Below are positions 53,582 through 62,697 of a stretch of DNA of 64,000 bases, piece by piece. The first letter of the stretch is position 1. Each line of letters begins with the position of its first letter. The notes under the pieces were generated by a model that did no database searches, was not told the DNA's origin, and saw nothing but the letters and a program-made list of their open reading frames with translations. Source of the DNA: Palleniella intestinalis (GTDB lineage Bacteria; Bacteroidota; Bacteroidia; Bacteroidales; Bacteroidaceae); contig NZ_JABKKG010000010.1 of assembly GCF_013166595.1 (NCBI RefSeq), forward strand, positions 1-64,000, given 5' to 3'. The position numbers were made by a program, and so were the translations under genes.

Positions 53582-54793
53582 TTATATGGATTTCATTCCC
53601 GTATTTTTTTTATTAATGCTGTTCCTTACCGCAGTCCGAGCCTTGGTCTTACCTTGATTTACCACCTGATGAGTCTTGTTGCGAATAACTTGCTGCGCCC
53701 TTCGTGCTGCTTCTCTCTCTGCCTGCTGTGTGAGAGACTGTTGCATTTCAAGCATGCTTTTCTGATTACGGATGTCTCTAAAATGACGAAAGACACCATT
53801 AAAGACAAAACAAAGTACGGCAAAGATTGCTCCGCCTATGAGCAGCCACAGATTCCGTTTCTGCTGTTTCTCAGCATCCTGCCGGGCTTTCTCTTCCGCT
53901 GCCTGCTGGCGCTGCATGTCTTCCTGCCGTTGTTGCTCTTGCAGAGCTTGCGTTTCAGACATTTCCTTACGGGCAGCGGACTGCTGTTCGTCGGTCAGTT
54001 CCTTTTCCTTGTTTTCATACATCTGCAAAGCACTCTCTATTCTCGCACGGATGGCAGCATCTGTTATCCGTCGTTTCATCGAATACAAAACCTCTACATC
54101 TGCCTCAAGAGAACTGGGAAATGGAAGCTGGGTGATAGTCTGCAATCGCTCTTCCACAGCGTTGATGCACTCCAACGCCTGAGTAATGTCCTCATTGTCG
54201 CCGTCAAGCTCTGCGGTAGATTTAATGGCTATCATTTCCTTTCCATACGATTTGGTTCCGGAAGATGCTCCGCCTGACGGAACAGCGTTTACGTTTACCA
54301 CAATATTCTTCTTTGTCTGTCCGAGAAGCCGATAGGTGTTCTTTTTCTCATAAAGTGCAACAAACGTTGTGATACCGAAAGAGCTACGGTTCTTATCCTT
54401 CGCCTTGAACTGTATCGGGGAAGATTCTCCCAATATGTAATAGCCATCGTAAGATTTGGAGTGGGAGACATTCGATGGCATTCCGAACGCTTTTGGCTGC
54501 TCGCCTGTAAACTTTGTTGCAGCGTACCCTCCCACTCTGTCAAAGACAATGACCTTGAGTTTTGTGAGATTTCCATCACACCGCTTTCTCAGCTTATCTG
54601 TCGGAAGGAAGCGAATATCCGAACTATTCGCCGACACCGTTATGTCCGTACCGGACTGAACAATGGAATAGGTTATGATGACCTTGTCACCCAACTTTGT
54701 AGCCAAGGTGTCAGTAACTGTTTTGCTCCATAAGGGAGAGCAGCATGTCACAAGGATAAGCGACAATATATATTTCAAACGACTGTGCATCAT
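53582..54793 (-). CDS. Secreted single-span protein with coiled coils
   Basis: 403 residues. Signal peptide 1-23; a beta-rich outer domain 24-175 (GDKVIITYSIVQSGTDITVSAN); an Ala/Gln/Glu-rich coiled coil 255-312; a membrane span 315-334; a cytosolic coil 335-395. The outer domain start resembles that of the JAMM protein (GDVTVSYEIRNASEVYISG), so the two may share a fold. The gene joins its neighbours without gaps. Probably part of an inner-membrane complex with the JAMM and RING/FHA proteins. No known family. Confidence 0.6.
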   Translation of the reverse strand: MMHSRLKYILSLILVTCCSPLWSKTVTDTLATKLGDKVIITYSIVQSGTDITVSANSSDIRFLPTDKLRKRCDGNLTKLKVIVFDRVGGYAATKFTGEQPKAFGMPSNVSHSKSYDGYYILGESSPIQFKAKDKNRSSFGITTFVALYEKKNTYRLLGQTKKNIVVNVNAVPSGGASSGTKSYGKEMIAIKSTAELDGDNEDITQALECINAVEERLQTITQLPFPSSLEADVEVLYSMKRRITDAAIRARIESALQMYENKEKELTDEQQSAARKEMSETQALQEQQRQEDMQRQQAAEEKARQDAEKQQKRNLWLLIGGAIFAVLCFVFNGVFRHFRDIRNQKSMLEMQQSLTQQAEREAARRAQQVIRNKTHQVVNQGKTKARTAVRNSINKKNTGMKSI

Positions 54794-55831
54794 TTACTTG
54801 TTCACAATACGGTTATATCGGTCAGCAATGCCATTTGCAAAACTTGAACTCTTCTTGCGTTTCCTGCTCTTCTGATAGCACTGATACAATGCCGATGCTT
54901 TCCGTGAGGCATCTGCCTTAGAAACTCTTCCGACATACATGCTCTGATATAGGTCATCCAATTGGTGGTACACCTGTTCAGCGGACAAAGAGCAATAAGA
55001 GCAGCTGTGCGCTTTAGAATTACCATGTCTACGGCAATTCCCTATATTGTAATCATCCAGATTGATTTTGCCCAACTCTTCAATCAGCCTGCTGTATGCC
55101 TTATGTGGAGTCTGGTCAGATGTCCAGTTTCGCCTGATATTGTCAAGTTGTTCTTTCAAACGTTCCATCCTCGCTTTATAAGGCTGTTGCTGTGTCTCGA
55201 CAGACTCCGCATGTCGCTTATGCTTGCAGAATCGCACGTTCTTCAATGACGAAACAAATTGGTTGACAGAGTCCTTTAACGCGGCAAACTGTTCATTGCT
55301 TTCATTCCAAGCTCTGACAGTAATTCTGTACTTTACAGTCTCTTCACGCAATATTGTTATCCTTTTCCCTCGCAATAATGCATTGTCAGTTTTCACGAAA
55401 TAAAAAGGTATTGTCAATTCCTGTGCTTTTTCATTCTCAACCGTTATGCTGAACTTCGTTTTTTGCGATGGCGCAATCTGCTCTGCGTATGGGATGCCAC
55501 TGCAACCGGAGACACTTCTCTTCCCTTTGTCACCGCCAAAGGCTTTGTCAAACACCACTTTTGGAGTGAGCTTCTTCAGTTCCTTCTCTGTCTTGGCAGC
55601 AGGGAAAAGCATCAATGTCTCACCGGGCTGAAGATTCTCAATTGAGATTTCAATCTTTGAACTGTTGTCCGAGGGTTGCAGTAACTTGAAGTCAACCAAA
55701 GAATATCCGAGGTTGCTCTTGCACTCCTCTGTGACAGCCACTTCAAGATTGATGCTTTCTTCTTGCTGGGCAAGCGCAATATTGCCACAGAAAAGTGCAA
55801 TGGTTAATACAGATAATATTCTTGATGTCAT
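54794..55831 (-). CDS. Secreted protein with Cys/His cluster
   Basis: 345 residues. Signal peptide 1-21. A beta-rich first half (to about 175), then helices. Two Cys/His-rich runs, FCKHKRH near 201-207 and NCRRHGNSKAHSCSYC near 265-280, could bind zinc or form disulphides. No membrane span. The end overlaps the E2 start by four bases. Unknown family. Its place between E2 and the membrane proteins ties it to the system, but its role cannot be given. Confidence 0.55.
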   Translation of the reverse strand: MTSRILSVLTIALFCGNIALAQQEESINLEVAVTEECKSNLGYSLVDFKLLQPSDNSSKIEISIENLQPGETLMLFPAAKTEKELKKLTPKVVFDKAFGGDKGKRSVSGCSGIPYAEQIAPSQKTKFSITVENEKAQELTIPFYFVKTDNALLRGKRITILREETVKYRITVRAWNESNEQFAALKDSVNQFVSSLKNVRFCKHKRHAESVETQQQPYKARMERLKEQLDNIRRNWTSDQTPHKAYSRLIEELGKINLDDYNIGNCRRHGNSKAHSCSYCSLSAEQVYHQLDDLYQSMYVGRVSKADASRKASALYQCYQKSRKRKKSSSFANGIADRYNRIVNK

Positions 55832-56481
55832 ATTTTCGCTGTCATTACTCTTCTGTTTCTCTTTTCAGGATTTGCGCTTGGCTTGTTCGTGCTCGCATCG
55901 CCTGACATATCCTGCCCGAAACGTGTCCAACCGTTCGGCTCACCTTCCTCACGAACCCATTCCGCAACATTCTGGTCTTCTGGATAAGGATAAGTGTTCT
56001 GGGCATGGTAAAGCTGGTACTTCAGGTAACGCTCCACACGCAGCACAAGGTCCTTGAGAGACGCAAGCACACCCATTTCCTTTATGGTCAGGCACACATG
56101 GCCTTTGAAACTTCCTGAATAGCGGATGTTCGGATGCCAGATGTCAGAACGGAAAGTGAATATAGGGTTGCCGTCTGCCGAAGGATAGTTGTTCGGCAGC
56201 ACAATGCTCATCTTGTGCAGATAGCCAAAGACAGGCTCACGAGGGATAGCTCCTTCTTTTACACCCACGATGGATTTGCAACGATACCATATCTCGTACT
56301 CCGTAGGAAGCCCCATGATGTTCTTTCTGCGTATGATGTACGACAGCGAAGGGTTACGTGGATTCTCGGCAGCGGCCTTGCGCTTGGCACATAGCGTATC
56401 AAGTTCCTTCCACTCTTTCCACAGACGCGCATCACGTCCGGAAAGCTCTTTCTGATTAAAATTGTTGATTACCCCATTCAT
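55828..56481 (-). CDS. E2-like ubiquitin-conjugating enzyme (UBC fold)
   Basis: 217 residues. Carries the Ubl as a thioester and hands it to a substrate, often with an E3. UBC order is conserved: N-terminal helix, KMSIVLPNNYPSADGNPIFTF at 90-110, WHPNI (His116-Pro-Asn118) and then GHVCLTI with Cys130, as in eukaryotic E2 proteins where HPN lies about ten residues before the Cys. The last 40 residues are polar. No membrane part. It lies 20 bases after the Ubl gene and overlaps the next gene by 4. Confidence 0.9.
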   Translation of the reverse strand: MNGVINNFNQKELSGRDARLWKEWKELDTLCAKRKAAAENPRNPSLSYIIRRKNIMGLPTEYEIWYRCKSIVGVKEGAIPREPVFGYLHKMSIVLPNNYPSADGNPIFTFRSDIWHPNIRYSGSFKGHVCLTIKEMGVLASLKDLVLRVERYLKYQLYHAQNTYPYPEDQNVAEWVREEGEPNGWTRFGQDMSGDASTNKPSANPEKRNRRVMTAKI

Positions 56482-56501
56482 AACTCAACACTTGTCTTTG
56501 A

Positions 56502-56828
56502 TTATCCGGCAATAGGTACAGAAATCAGATGCAGGTGGTCAAAAGGCTGGATATTATAATCCGCCAGGCACTGCTCACGACCGTCTTCATCCTCGAACTC
56601 CAGAATCTCAGGCTCTTCCCCGTCATCCATAATCTGACCAAGCAGATATTGGATAGGGTTGCCTCCATTGTCAAGTTTTGGCAGTTCAAACACGGAAACG
56701 ATACTTGCTATCTGGTCACGGATAGTCTTGTTCGTATCGGTTACTTTAACTTCGACTTCCTCATAAGAGGAGCCGTCAATGGTCAGAATGACGATAAAGT
56801 CATCTGCATAATCGATTTCTTCATTCAT
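56502..56828 (-). CDS. Ubiquitin-like protein ending in Gly
   Basis: 108 residues. Beta-grasp pattern: a first strand FIVILTI, a hairpin EVEVKVTDTN, the helix TIRDQIASIVSVF, later strands, and DYNIQPFDHLHLISVPIAG. The chain stops right at Gly108 (AG rather than GG), so no maturation cut would be needed before activation by E1. A first acidic head (MNEEIDYADD) precedes the fold. First gene of the conjugation set, 20 bases before E2. Resembles YukD-like bacterial Ubls too, but the E1/E2/JAMM context supports conjugation. Confidence 0.8.
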   Translation of the reverse strand: MNEEIDYADDFIVILTIDGSSYEEVEVKVTDTNKTIRDQIASIVSVFELPKLDNGGNPIQYLLGQIMDDGEEPEILEFEDEDGREQCLADYNIQPFDHLHLISVPIAG

Positions 56829-56982
56829 AGTTGTATGTCTTTTTATTGGTTTGTATTATTGTTGTTGTTCTTACTGATTTTGCCTTGGTGTCCCCATTGC
56901 TGCACAAATTCGGCACAAGCAGGAATCCACAAGCGTCTCCAACCTTGTTACTACATGAGAATCAGACAGTTGCAAAACAGGA

Positions 56983-57070
56983 AACAAAAGGTGGCACTTC
57001 GCATTGCAAAAGGTAGCACTTTACTGGGCAAAAGGTAGCACTTTGTTGTGTAAAGTGTCACCTTTCGTTA
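56983..57070. repeat. AAAGGTAACACTTT-type repeat cluster, copy 3
   Basis: Units AAAAGGTGGCACTT, AAAAGGTAGCACTTT, AAAAGGTAGCACTTTG and an inverted AAAGTGTCACCTTT, spaced 22-25 bases. Lies in the only long gap (56829-57085) of the minus-strand block, between the Ubl gene and the DUF2931-like gene. Confidence 0.8.
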
Positions 57071-57085
57071 TGCCAACAGTTTCCA

Positions 57086-58132
57086 TTACCATATCCATGC
57101 TCCACGTGGTTGGTCATAGTTCTCCGAACGGTAGCATTCAAACTTGTTCTTGAACACGATGAGTTGGTACACATCCGGCTTTATGATGACCGGCTCTTTG
57201 AGTCCATATCTGAACATCGCCAACTCATATTTGTTCTGTTCTGCATCAATACGTATGATGAAATCCGTCTTTGTGTCGGGATGCGCCCCATAGAATCTGT
57301 CAAACACCTCACGTATCTTGTCCTCATCAAACCAGAAATATGCTGACCATTCCATCCTCCCTTTGTGCATCTGCACTTTCAATTTCTTCGGCTTTCCCGC
57401 CTCATGGTATTTCATCAGCCCACCATCATGCAGCTTGTCATGCGTCCCATCATAGAGTGATTCTTCCATGTAATCCATCTCCACCGCGACTTCATCCTCT
57501 TTGTATTTCTCCCACTTAATATCCTCGTTCTTTCCATTCCATTTCTCCAACAAAACTTGATAGCGGTAAATGAATTGCTTCATGTAGTTGTCAAAAAGGT
57601 CGCGAGGGGGAAGGCCGTTGAAAGCCACTAAATTATTATATACATCCGATTCTGCTTCTATATATTGGCGGCAATATGTTTCTAATTTAATATCAGGAGA
57701 CAATGGGAGGAAATCGGCCATGTCAATTTCAATCGTTTTACACCACTGATTAAGAACTACAATACTTTTGAGATTTCCCCATAACCACAAAGTTATTGTT
57801 CCACCATACCCCATGCCAATAACAAGATGGGTATAGTCTCCTTTTGAAAGTTCATTTGCCAAAAGTTCTATTGGAAGTTCTTCATTATAAGAATAGAAAG
57901 TTTTTTCAATAACAGACAGCCAAACTATGTCCAACTCTTTTGGACATCCTAATGGAATATTGTCCAAAATATGTGTAGAAAGTGGCTGTCCCCAGCTTCC
58001 CTTGAAAGGATAACGCTTGGGGATTTCGCAACATTGTCCTTTACCGTCTTTCAGAAGGCCAAAGAGCAAATCTGCCGGATAGAGAGAATGTGCACTCCCT
58101 GTTATAAACAATGTGTTAGTGTGGAAATCCAT
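57086..58132 (-). CDS. DUF2931-like protein, candidate immunity protein
   Basis: 348 residues. Pattern LDIVWLSVIEKTFYSYNEELPIELL and YTHLVIGMGYGGTITLWLWGN agrees with DUF2931, and a later WSAYFWFDEDKIREVFDRFYG plus CYRSENYDQPRGAWIW close the protein. No lipobox or signal. It follows the DUF2235 gene by 2 bases; DUF2931 genes are often next to T6SS lipase genes and may protect from them. The immunity role is inferred. Confidence 0.55.
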   Translation of the reverse strand: MDFHTNTLFITGSAHSLYPADLLFGLLKDGKGQCCEIPKRYPFKGSWGQPLSTHILDNIPLGCPKELDIVWLSVIEKTFYSYNEELPIELLANELSKGDYTHLVIGMGYGGTITLWLWGNLKSIVVLNQWCKTIEIDMADFLPLSPDIKLETYCRQYIEAESDVYNNLVAFNGLPPRDLFDNYMKQFIYRYQVLLEKWNGKNEDIKWEKYKEDEVAVEMDYMEESLYDGTHDKLHDGGLMKYHEAGKPKKLKVQMHKGRMEWSAYFWFDEDKIREVFDRFYGAHPDTKTDFIIRIDAEQNKYELAMFRYGLKEPVIIKPDVYQLIVFKNKFECYRSENYDQPRGAWIW

Positions 58133-58134
58133 AA

Positions 58135-61098
58135 TCAGTTGAACTTTTCATCATTCTCTACATCAATCTTCAAAGTTGCAGCTTTCTTGCTTCCATTTCC
58201 AAGACCACAGAGATATACATCGTTTGCTCCTTTTGAACTTTTACCATGATAAATACGTCTGGATACCAGAAGACGGTTCTCATCAAGTGGTTTCATGGAC
58301 AAGCCATTAACAATGCCATTATCAGCAGGTGACAATATCTGCTGATTACTTGAAAAGTGCAAATATTTACATCGTATGTGCCTGTATTCTTCATAGTTAC
58401 CTGGTTCACAGAAGAAACGTCCGGTCTTTTTTGACGCTTCATATATTACATTATATAAGTCTTCTAAATCTTTTGGGGTCTCATACATACCCAGTGGTAT
58501 GGAATTGAATAATTTGTCATTATTATTTGCCCAGCCTGCCATTATCCGAAGTGAAATGTTTGTATACCCAACATTTGAATATTTATAAATAGCGACATTG
58601 TCAATTTCTTTATTTCCCCACGTTTTTGTTTTGTCTACCAAGACTGTTTCTGAATCGTGCTTCTTTAGGAAATCAGATTTGGCACGTCCTGTAGATGTCT
58701 GGTTCTTACGGTCACATATCACGCCGTTATATGGCGCCCATCCTAAATTCCGTAATGCAGCAACACTGACATCCACAATTCTATCTTCCTGAGGGCTCGC
58801 ATGTGGGAAATCATTGAGCAAACAGATATTACGAGTATCACTTTCTATTAATAATTTTCTCTTCGGGCTATTCACCGTATCACTAATGGAACGACAAATG
58901 TTTTGTGTAAGTATGTATATAGACTTGAATTCGTCCAGCATCTCATTCATCTCATCTGAGATTACCCGCATAAGAGTAAGATCTTGCCCACTGTTTTTCA
59001 AGTTCAGCCTTACTTTTTCTATTGAACCATTAATATCTGTGATAAAATCTCCAATCTTACTTGCAGTTTCAATGGAACTCCCGACTATATCTTTTGCACT
59101 ATCAATTGCATCAGAAGCATTGTCCACCACATCTTTACCTGATTTTCTTCCCTTAATTCCTTCGATTGCTTCTTTTATATTTGATGCATCATCAAACATA
59201 TTGTCTACAGCTTGCTTTATGCCATTCAATTCTTCGCTACTGTTTGTAACAACATTTATAGCTTTTTCTATGAGACTTTCTCTCTCCATTTTACCTATTG
59301 CATCTTGTGCAGCTTGCTCATCAACCGTTTTTATTTGATTGCCTGCATCAACAATAAGTTTATTTACATCTGTTGCTAACTGATAGCTATTAACAAGAGT
59401 TTCTTTTGCCGAAGCATAAGAGTTTCGTGCATTCTTTATAGTAGCCAATACTCCTACAACAGCACCGACACCGGAGGAAGTCACAGCAATACCTTGCATC
59501 GTTTTCCTGACATTCTTCACAAGGGCCAAAACAGAATCCAACGTTGCCTTTGCCGAACGTGCAACTTCCACTCCTTGCTTTATCTTATCATAAGCATCAC
59601 TAAAGATTTCTTCTTTATTTGCTATATAACGGTAATTGATAATCTTAATTGAATCTTGCCCTAAAGCACAGCCTCCACCTATATCTGTATGGCATCCCGG
59701 CATAAAAATCTCAGTGCCTGTATTAAGAGAGTTTTCTATATCGACAAGAGCAAAATTTGCCCGATTCTCATCTAGTGCACATATATGCAACAAGTTGTTT
59801 GCTTTTTCTGTGGAATATAATCCAAAATCTGAAACATTGTCATCATGATATATTGATTTTCCATAGGAAGCAAATTCTTCTGCAGCAGCAAGATTCATCT
59901 TATCTGCCAATATTTTGTTTATCCCATCCCTTAATATGCCAATTGATGACACTGTATCAAAAATACCCAAGCATCTAACCTCTTTCGATTCAAGTTTTCC
60001 TGCAAAGTTTTCTTTTTTACTCGGCAAAAAGACATTTTCTGTCCCAGTGAGCAGTTTATAATCATTTTTGCATATATTGTAAGGTTCTTTGCCCTCACCG
60101 GAAGGGTTTAGGATATAGGTAAACATACGAGCGGTTGTAGCACCTCTGCTAAATCCGAACACATCGAAATGAAGCCTTATTACATTTATATTAGTGTTTT
60201 CATTATAAATTTTGTATATCCTTTTTATTTGCTCACATATTCTACGGCACTTTTCAACCACTCCCTTACTGCCTATTCCGAATCCTAACCCGGAAACTAT
60301 ACCATCAGGAGCTACCTTTTCCGATGGTTGATTTGAGGCTGGAGCATCGCTAAAATCTTCTTCAACACTTGTGACAATATTTTTTTTGAATCTTCCCAAT
60401 TCATCTGTAAGTGACTTTAAATGCTGTATAACATTTAAGTCTGTATCTGCTCCACTACCTTCTATATATAAAGAATGATGGAACTCTCTTATATTACTTC
60501 CTACATTCTTTTTTGCTGTAGCATCATCCGTAGTTTTATATAAACTTTCCAATATGGCTACATTTGTGTAAGTTGAGCCTTGGGAAAAAGACATTGAGAG
60601 CGATTTGTCTTGAAAAAAATCATTCATCTTGCCAAGAATTCCCTCTGATTGCCCACCATTAGCTACGCGCTTCAAATTATTTTGCTGAAATGAGGATGTA
60701 TTATCTTCGGCAATAGATGACCAGCTAAAATCCGTATTACCAGCTGCAATGCTATTTTCAAAAACATTGTCACCTGTTCCACGCACACCATACAATATGT
60801 CTAACTCACTTTTAGAAAACACATTTTCTTTTTGCTTTTCCCAATATGCCCGAGGGACACCTAAAACACTCTGTACTGTATCAAAAGAGGTATTATTGTT
60901 TTTATTAAAAACCTTCAGTTTCTTTTTCTTGTCTTTAAGTATCTCCTTACGACGAACAGTCTGTCCAATCATCGATTGAACCTTGTTATTATTGGTTCCA
61001 TCGAAAAACACACCTATATAAACATCCGCCTCAATAGTCTGAGGGACATTTCCTACAGAATCAGCAATGCCTTTTGCTCCTACAAATCCGCTACTCAT
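58135..61098 (-). CDS. DUF2235 (Tle1-type) phospholipase effector candidate
   Basis: 987 residues. DUF2235 alpha/beta-hydrolase: VYIGVFFDGTNNNK at 26-39, nucleophile Ser317 in FGFSRGA, Asp381 in GIFDTVSS, and PGCHTDIGGG with His470 and Asp472. The order and spacing fit Tle1 lipases, which cut phospholipids of target cells. The large insert between about 500 and 750 is helical and low in complexity (membrane-like and coiled coil). Start overlaps the PAAR-like gene stop (ATGA). It lies in the VgrG-PAAR-effector order. Confidence 0.88.
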   Translation of the reverse strand: MSSGFVGAKGIADSVGNVPQTIEADVYIGVFFDGTNNNKVQSMIGQTVRRKEILKDKKKKLKVFNKNNNTSFDTVQSVLGVPRAYWEKQKENVFSKSELDILYGVRGTGDNVFENSIAAGNTDFSWSSIAEDNTSSFQQNNLKRVANGGQSEGILGKMNDFFQDKSLSMSFSQGSTYTNVAILESLYKTTDDATAKKNVGSNIREFHHSLYIEGSGADTDLNVIQHLKSLTDELGRFKKNIVTSVEEDFSDAPASNQPSEKVAPDGIVSGLGFGIGSKGVVEKCRRICEQIKRIYKIYNENTNINVIRLHFDVFGFSRGATTARMFTYILNPSGEGKEPYNICKNDYKLLTGTENVFLPSKKENFAGKLESKEVRCLGIFDTVSSIGILRDGINKILADKMNLAAAEEFASYGKSIYHDDNVSDFGLYSTEKANNLLHICALDENRANFALVDIENSLNTGTEIFMPGCHTDIGGGCALGQDSIKIINYRYIANKEEIFSDAYDKIKQGVEVARSAKATLDSVLALVKNVRKTMQGIAVTSSGVGAVVGVLATIKNARNSYASAKETLVNSYQLATDVNKLIVDAGNQIKTVDEQAAQDAIGKMERESLIEKAINVVTNSSEELNGIKQAVDNMFDDASNIKEAIEGIKGRKSGKDVVDNASDAIDSAKDIVGSSIETASKIGDFITDINGSIEKVRLNLKNSGQDLTLMRVISDEMNEMLDEFKSIYILTQNICRSISDTVNSPKRKLLIESDTRNICLLNDFPHASPQEDRIVDVSVAALRNLGWAPYNGVICDRKNQTSTGRAKSDFLKKHDSETVLVDKTKTWGNKEIDNVAIYKYSNVGYTNISLRIMAGWANNNDKLFNSIPLGMYETPKDLEDLYNVIYEASKKTGRFFCEPGNYEEYRHIRCKYLHFSSNQQILSPADNGIVNGLSMKPLDENRLLVSRRIYHGKSSKGANDVYLCGLGNGSKKAATLKIDVENDEKFN

Positions 61099-62639
61099 TT
61101 CTGTCCGTCCTTAGTGATTGTTATTATTCCACCCCAACAGCATCTGCAATAGGATGATTTAAGAAGTGCGGCATCACCTTTTACAAGTACATCGTTTTTG
61201 CCGTTCATCCAATTAGATTGCGTGCCTGGCACGCATGGCATAGGAGTGAGTTTGCCATGGGCGGCAGCCGTGGCAGCTCCGGTTGGAGGATATGCCGTGG
61301 TACGGCATCTTCCGAAAGCTGCTATATTATATAAGGAGATGTGGTCAGTGATGTTCGCCATTGGCTGCCCTGTAAGATAAACTGTACGGTCTGGATATAC
61401 CGTAAGTCTGGCAGATGCAGAGCCAAAACTGCATTTCATCGTTGCTCCGGAGCATACATAAGAGTCCGCATTGCCACCTGAGGAACTATCGTCCTGAGAT
61501 TCTTGGGGCGTTTCTTTGCTTTGTGGCGTTTCTGCCTTGGATGCTGCATTTGAGGTTTGCGAAGTTGCAGAACCGTTTTTTGCTAAATGCCCATCCTTGA
61601 ACACCGCTTTGACATCGTCTGCAACTTTCTTGCCCGCTGCAATTGTTCCTTTAATGTCACCCTGCTTTAACGCACCTGTCAAACCACCCACATCGGCTGC
61701 AAGCACTCCGCCCAATGCCACATTATTTGCAGCATTAGCAGCCCCTTTAAGAATCTTCTGCACGCCCTCAACAGCTTTATTGGAAGACAAATTGCCTAAA
61801 GCATCAAGGGCTGCCAATCCGGGAGCACCTTGCATTGTGCCCTTGCTTTGGAAGAGTTGGACTATCTTGTTCAACGACTTAGCCATCTGCTCTGTCGACT
61901 TGACAATCTTATCAACTCCATTCTTGATTTTGTTAATTGCCTCTACAGGGTTCCTGTAACTTCCGCCGAATGAATCTATTCCGCTCTTGAAAGTTCCTAT
62001 TGCATTTAGAATGTTAGGTGTCTCATTCTTTATAATGCTGCCTGTATTGAATACATTTGCTCCAAAATGGTCAATCGCAAATGTTTCAAGTATGTTGACC
62101 TGACTTTGATTCGTGCCTCGATTAAAAACGGTATTTACAGCCGCAGCCCATTTATCCCAGTTCTTGTCAAAATCCGTGAACAGTTTAGTAAAATCACCTG
62201 ACTTGAAATCCGCGATTCCACTCACTGCCAAAGTTTTGGTAGCATCATATAAGTCAAGATAATCGCTACTGTTATTCTTTATGCAGCTTCCGAACTTGAA
62301 TGCGCCTTCACCAAAATGTTCTTTGGCGAATTTTTCCAGCATATTGGTATGTCCTTCGCTTGTATCAGCATTGAAGGCCTTATCAAAGGCTGCCGCAAAC
62401 TTGTCCCAATTACCATCAAAATTGGTTATCAGCTTTGAGAGGGAATCGGCAGACATCCCACCGGACATATCGGATGTCACGGATGATACCACATTCTTTC
62501 CCGCCTTATATACTTCGCTGCAACTTTTTATTTTCTCAGCCTCATCCTTGAACTCTGCTTTGAGTTCATTGGACAAGGTTTTAAGGTTGTTTGCTCCGTC
62601 CTTCAGACTATTTACCAATGATGGGAACAATGCTGCCAT
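61095..62639 (-). CDS. PAAR-like (DUF4280) spike-tip protein with N-terminal repeats
   Basis: 514 residues. Two copies of a 61-residue unit (67-127 and 150-210), each with FD-x2-WDK-x-AAA, LE-x-FA-x2-HFG and G-x-x-IKN. A helical middle and a Ser/Gln linker follow, then a DUF4280 domain from about 393 (CSGATMKCSFGSA, TGQPMANITDH, CRCCWGG near the end). DUF4280 proteins act as PAAR-like tips on VgrG spikes. It lies 58 bases after the VgrG gene. The repeated part may bind effectors. Confidence 0.85.
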   Translation of the reverse strand: MAALFPSLVNSLKDGANNLKTLSNELKAEFKDEAEKIKSCSEVYKAGKNVVSSVTSDMSGGMSADSLSKLITNFDGNWDKFAAAFDKAFNADTSEGHTNMLEKFAKEHFGEGAFKFGSCIKNNSSDYLDLYDATKTLAVSGIADFKSGDFTKLFTDFDKNWDKWAAAVNTVFNRGTNQSQVNILETFAIDHFGANVFNTGSIIKNETPNILNAIGTFKSGIDSFGGSYRNPVEAINKIKNGVDKIVKSTEQMAKSLNKIVQLFQSKGTMQGAPGLAALDALGNLSSNKAVEGVQKILKGAANAANNVALGGVLAADVGGLTGALKQGDIKGTIAAGKKVADDVKAVFKDGHLAKNGSATSQTSNAASKAETPQSKETPQESQDDSSSGGNADSYVCSGATMKCSFGSASARLTVYPDRTVYLTGQPMANITDHISLYNIAAFGRCRTTAYPPTGAATAAAHGKLTPMPCVPGTQSNWMNGKNDVLVKGDAALLKSSYCRCCWGGIITITKDGQK

Positions 62640-62697
62640 AAATTAAGATTAAACTTTTGTGCTTCGGATAGTGTCAGAGTACTATCTATTTCGAGAT

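Noticed and set aside
56502..56828. YukD/EsaB-type Ubl of a type VII system
   Set aside because: No EssC or WXG100 gene is near; E1, E2 and JAMM are.
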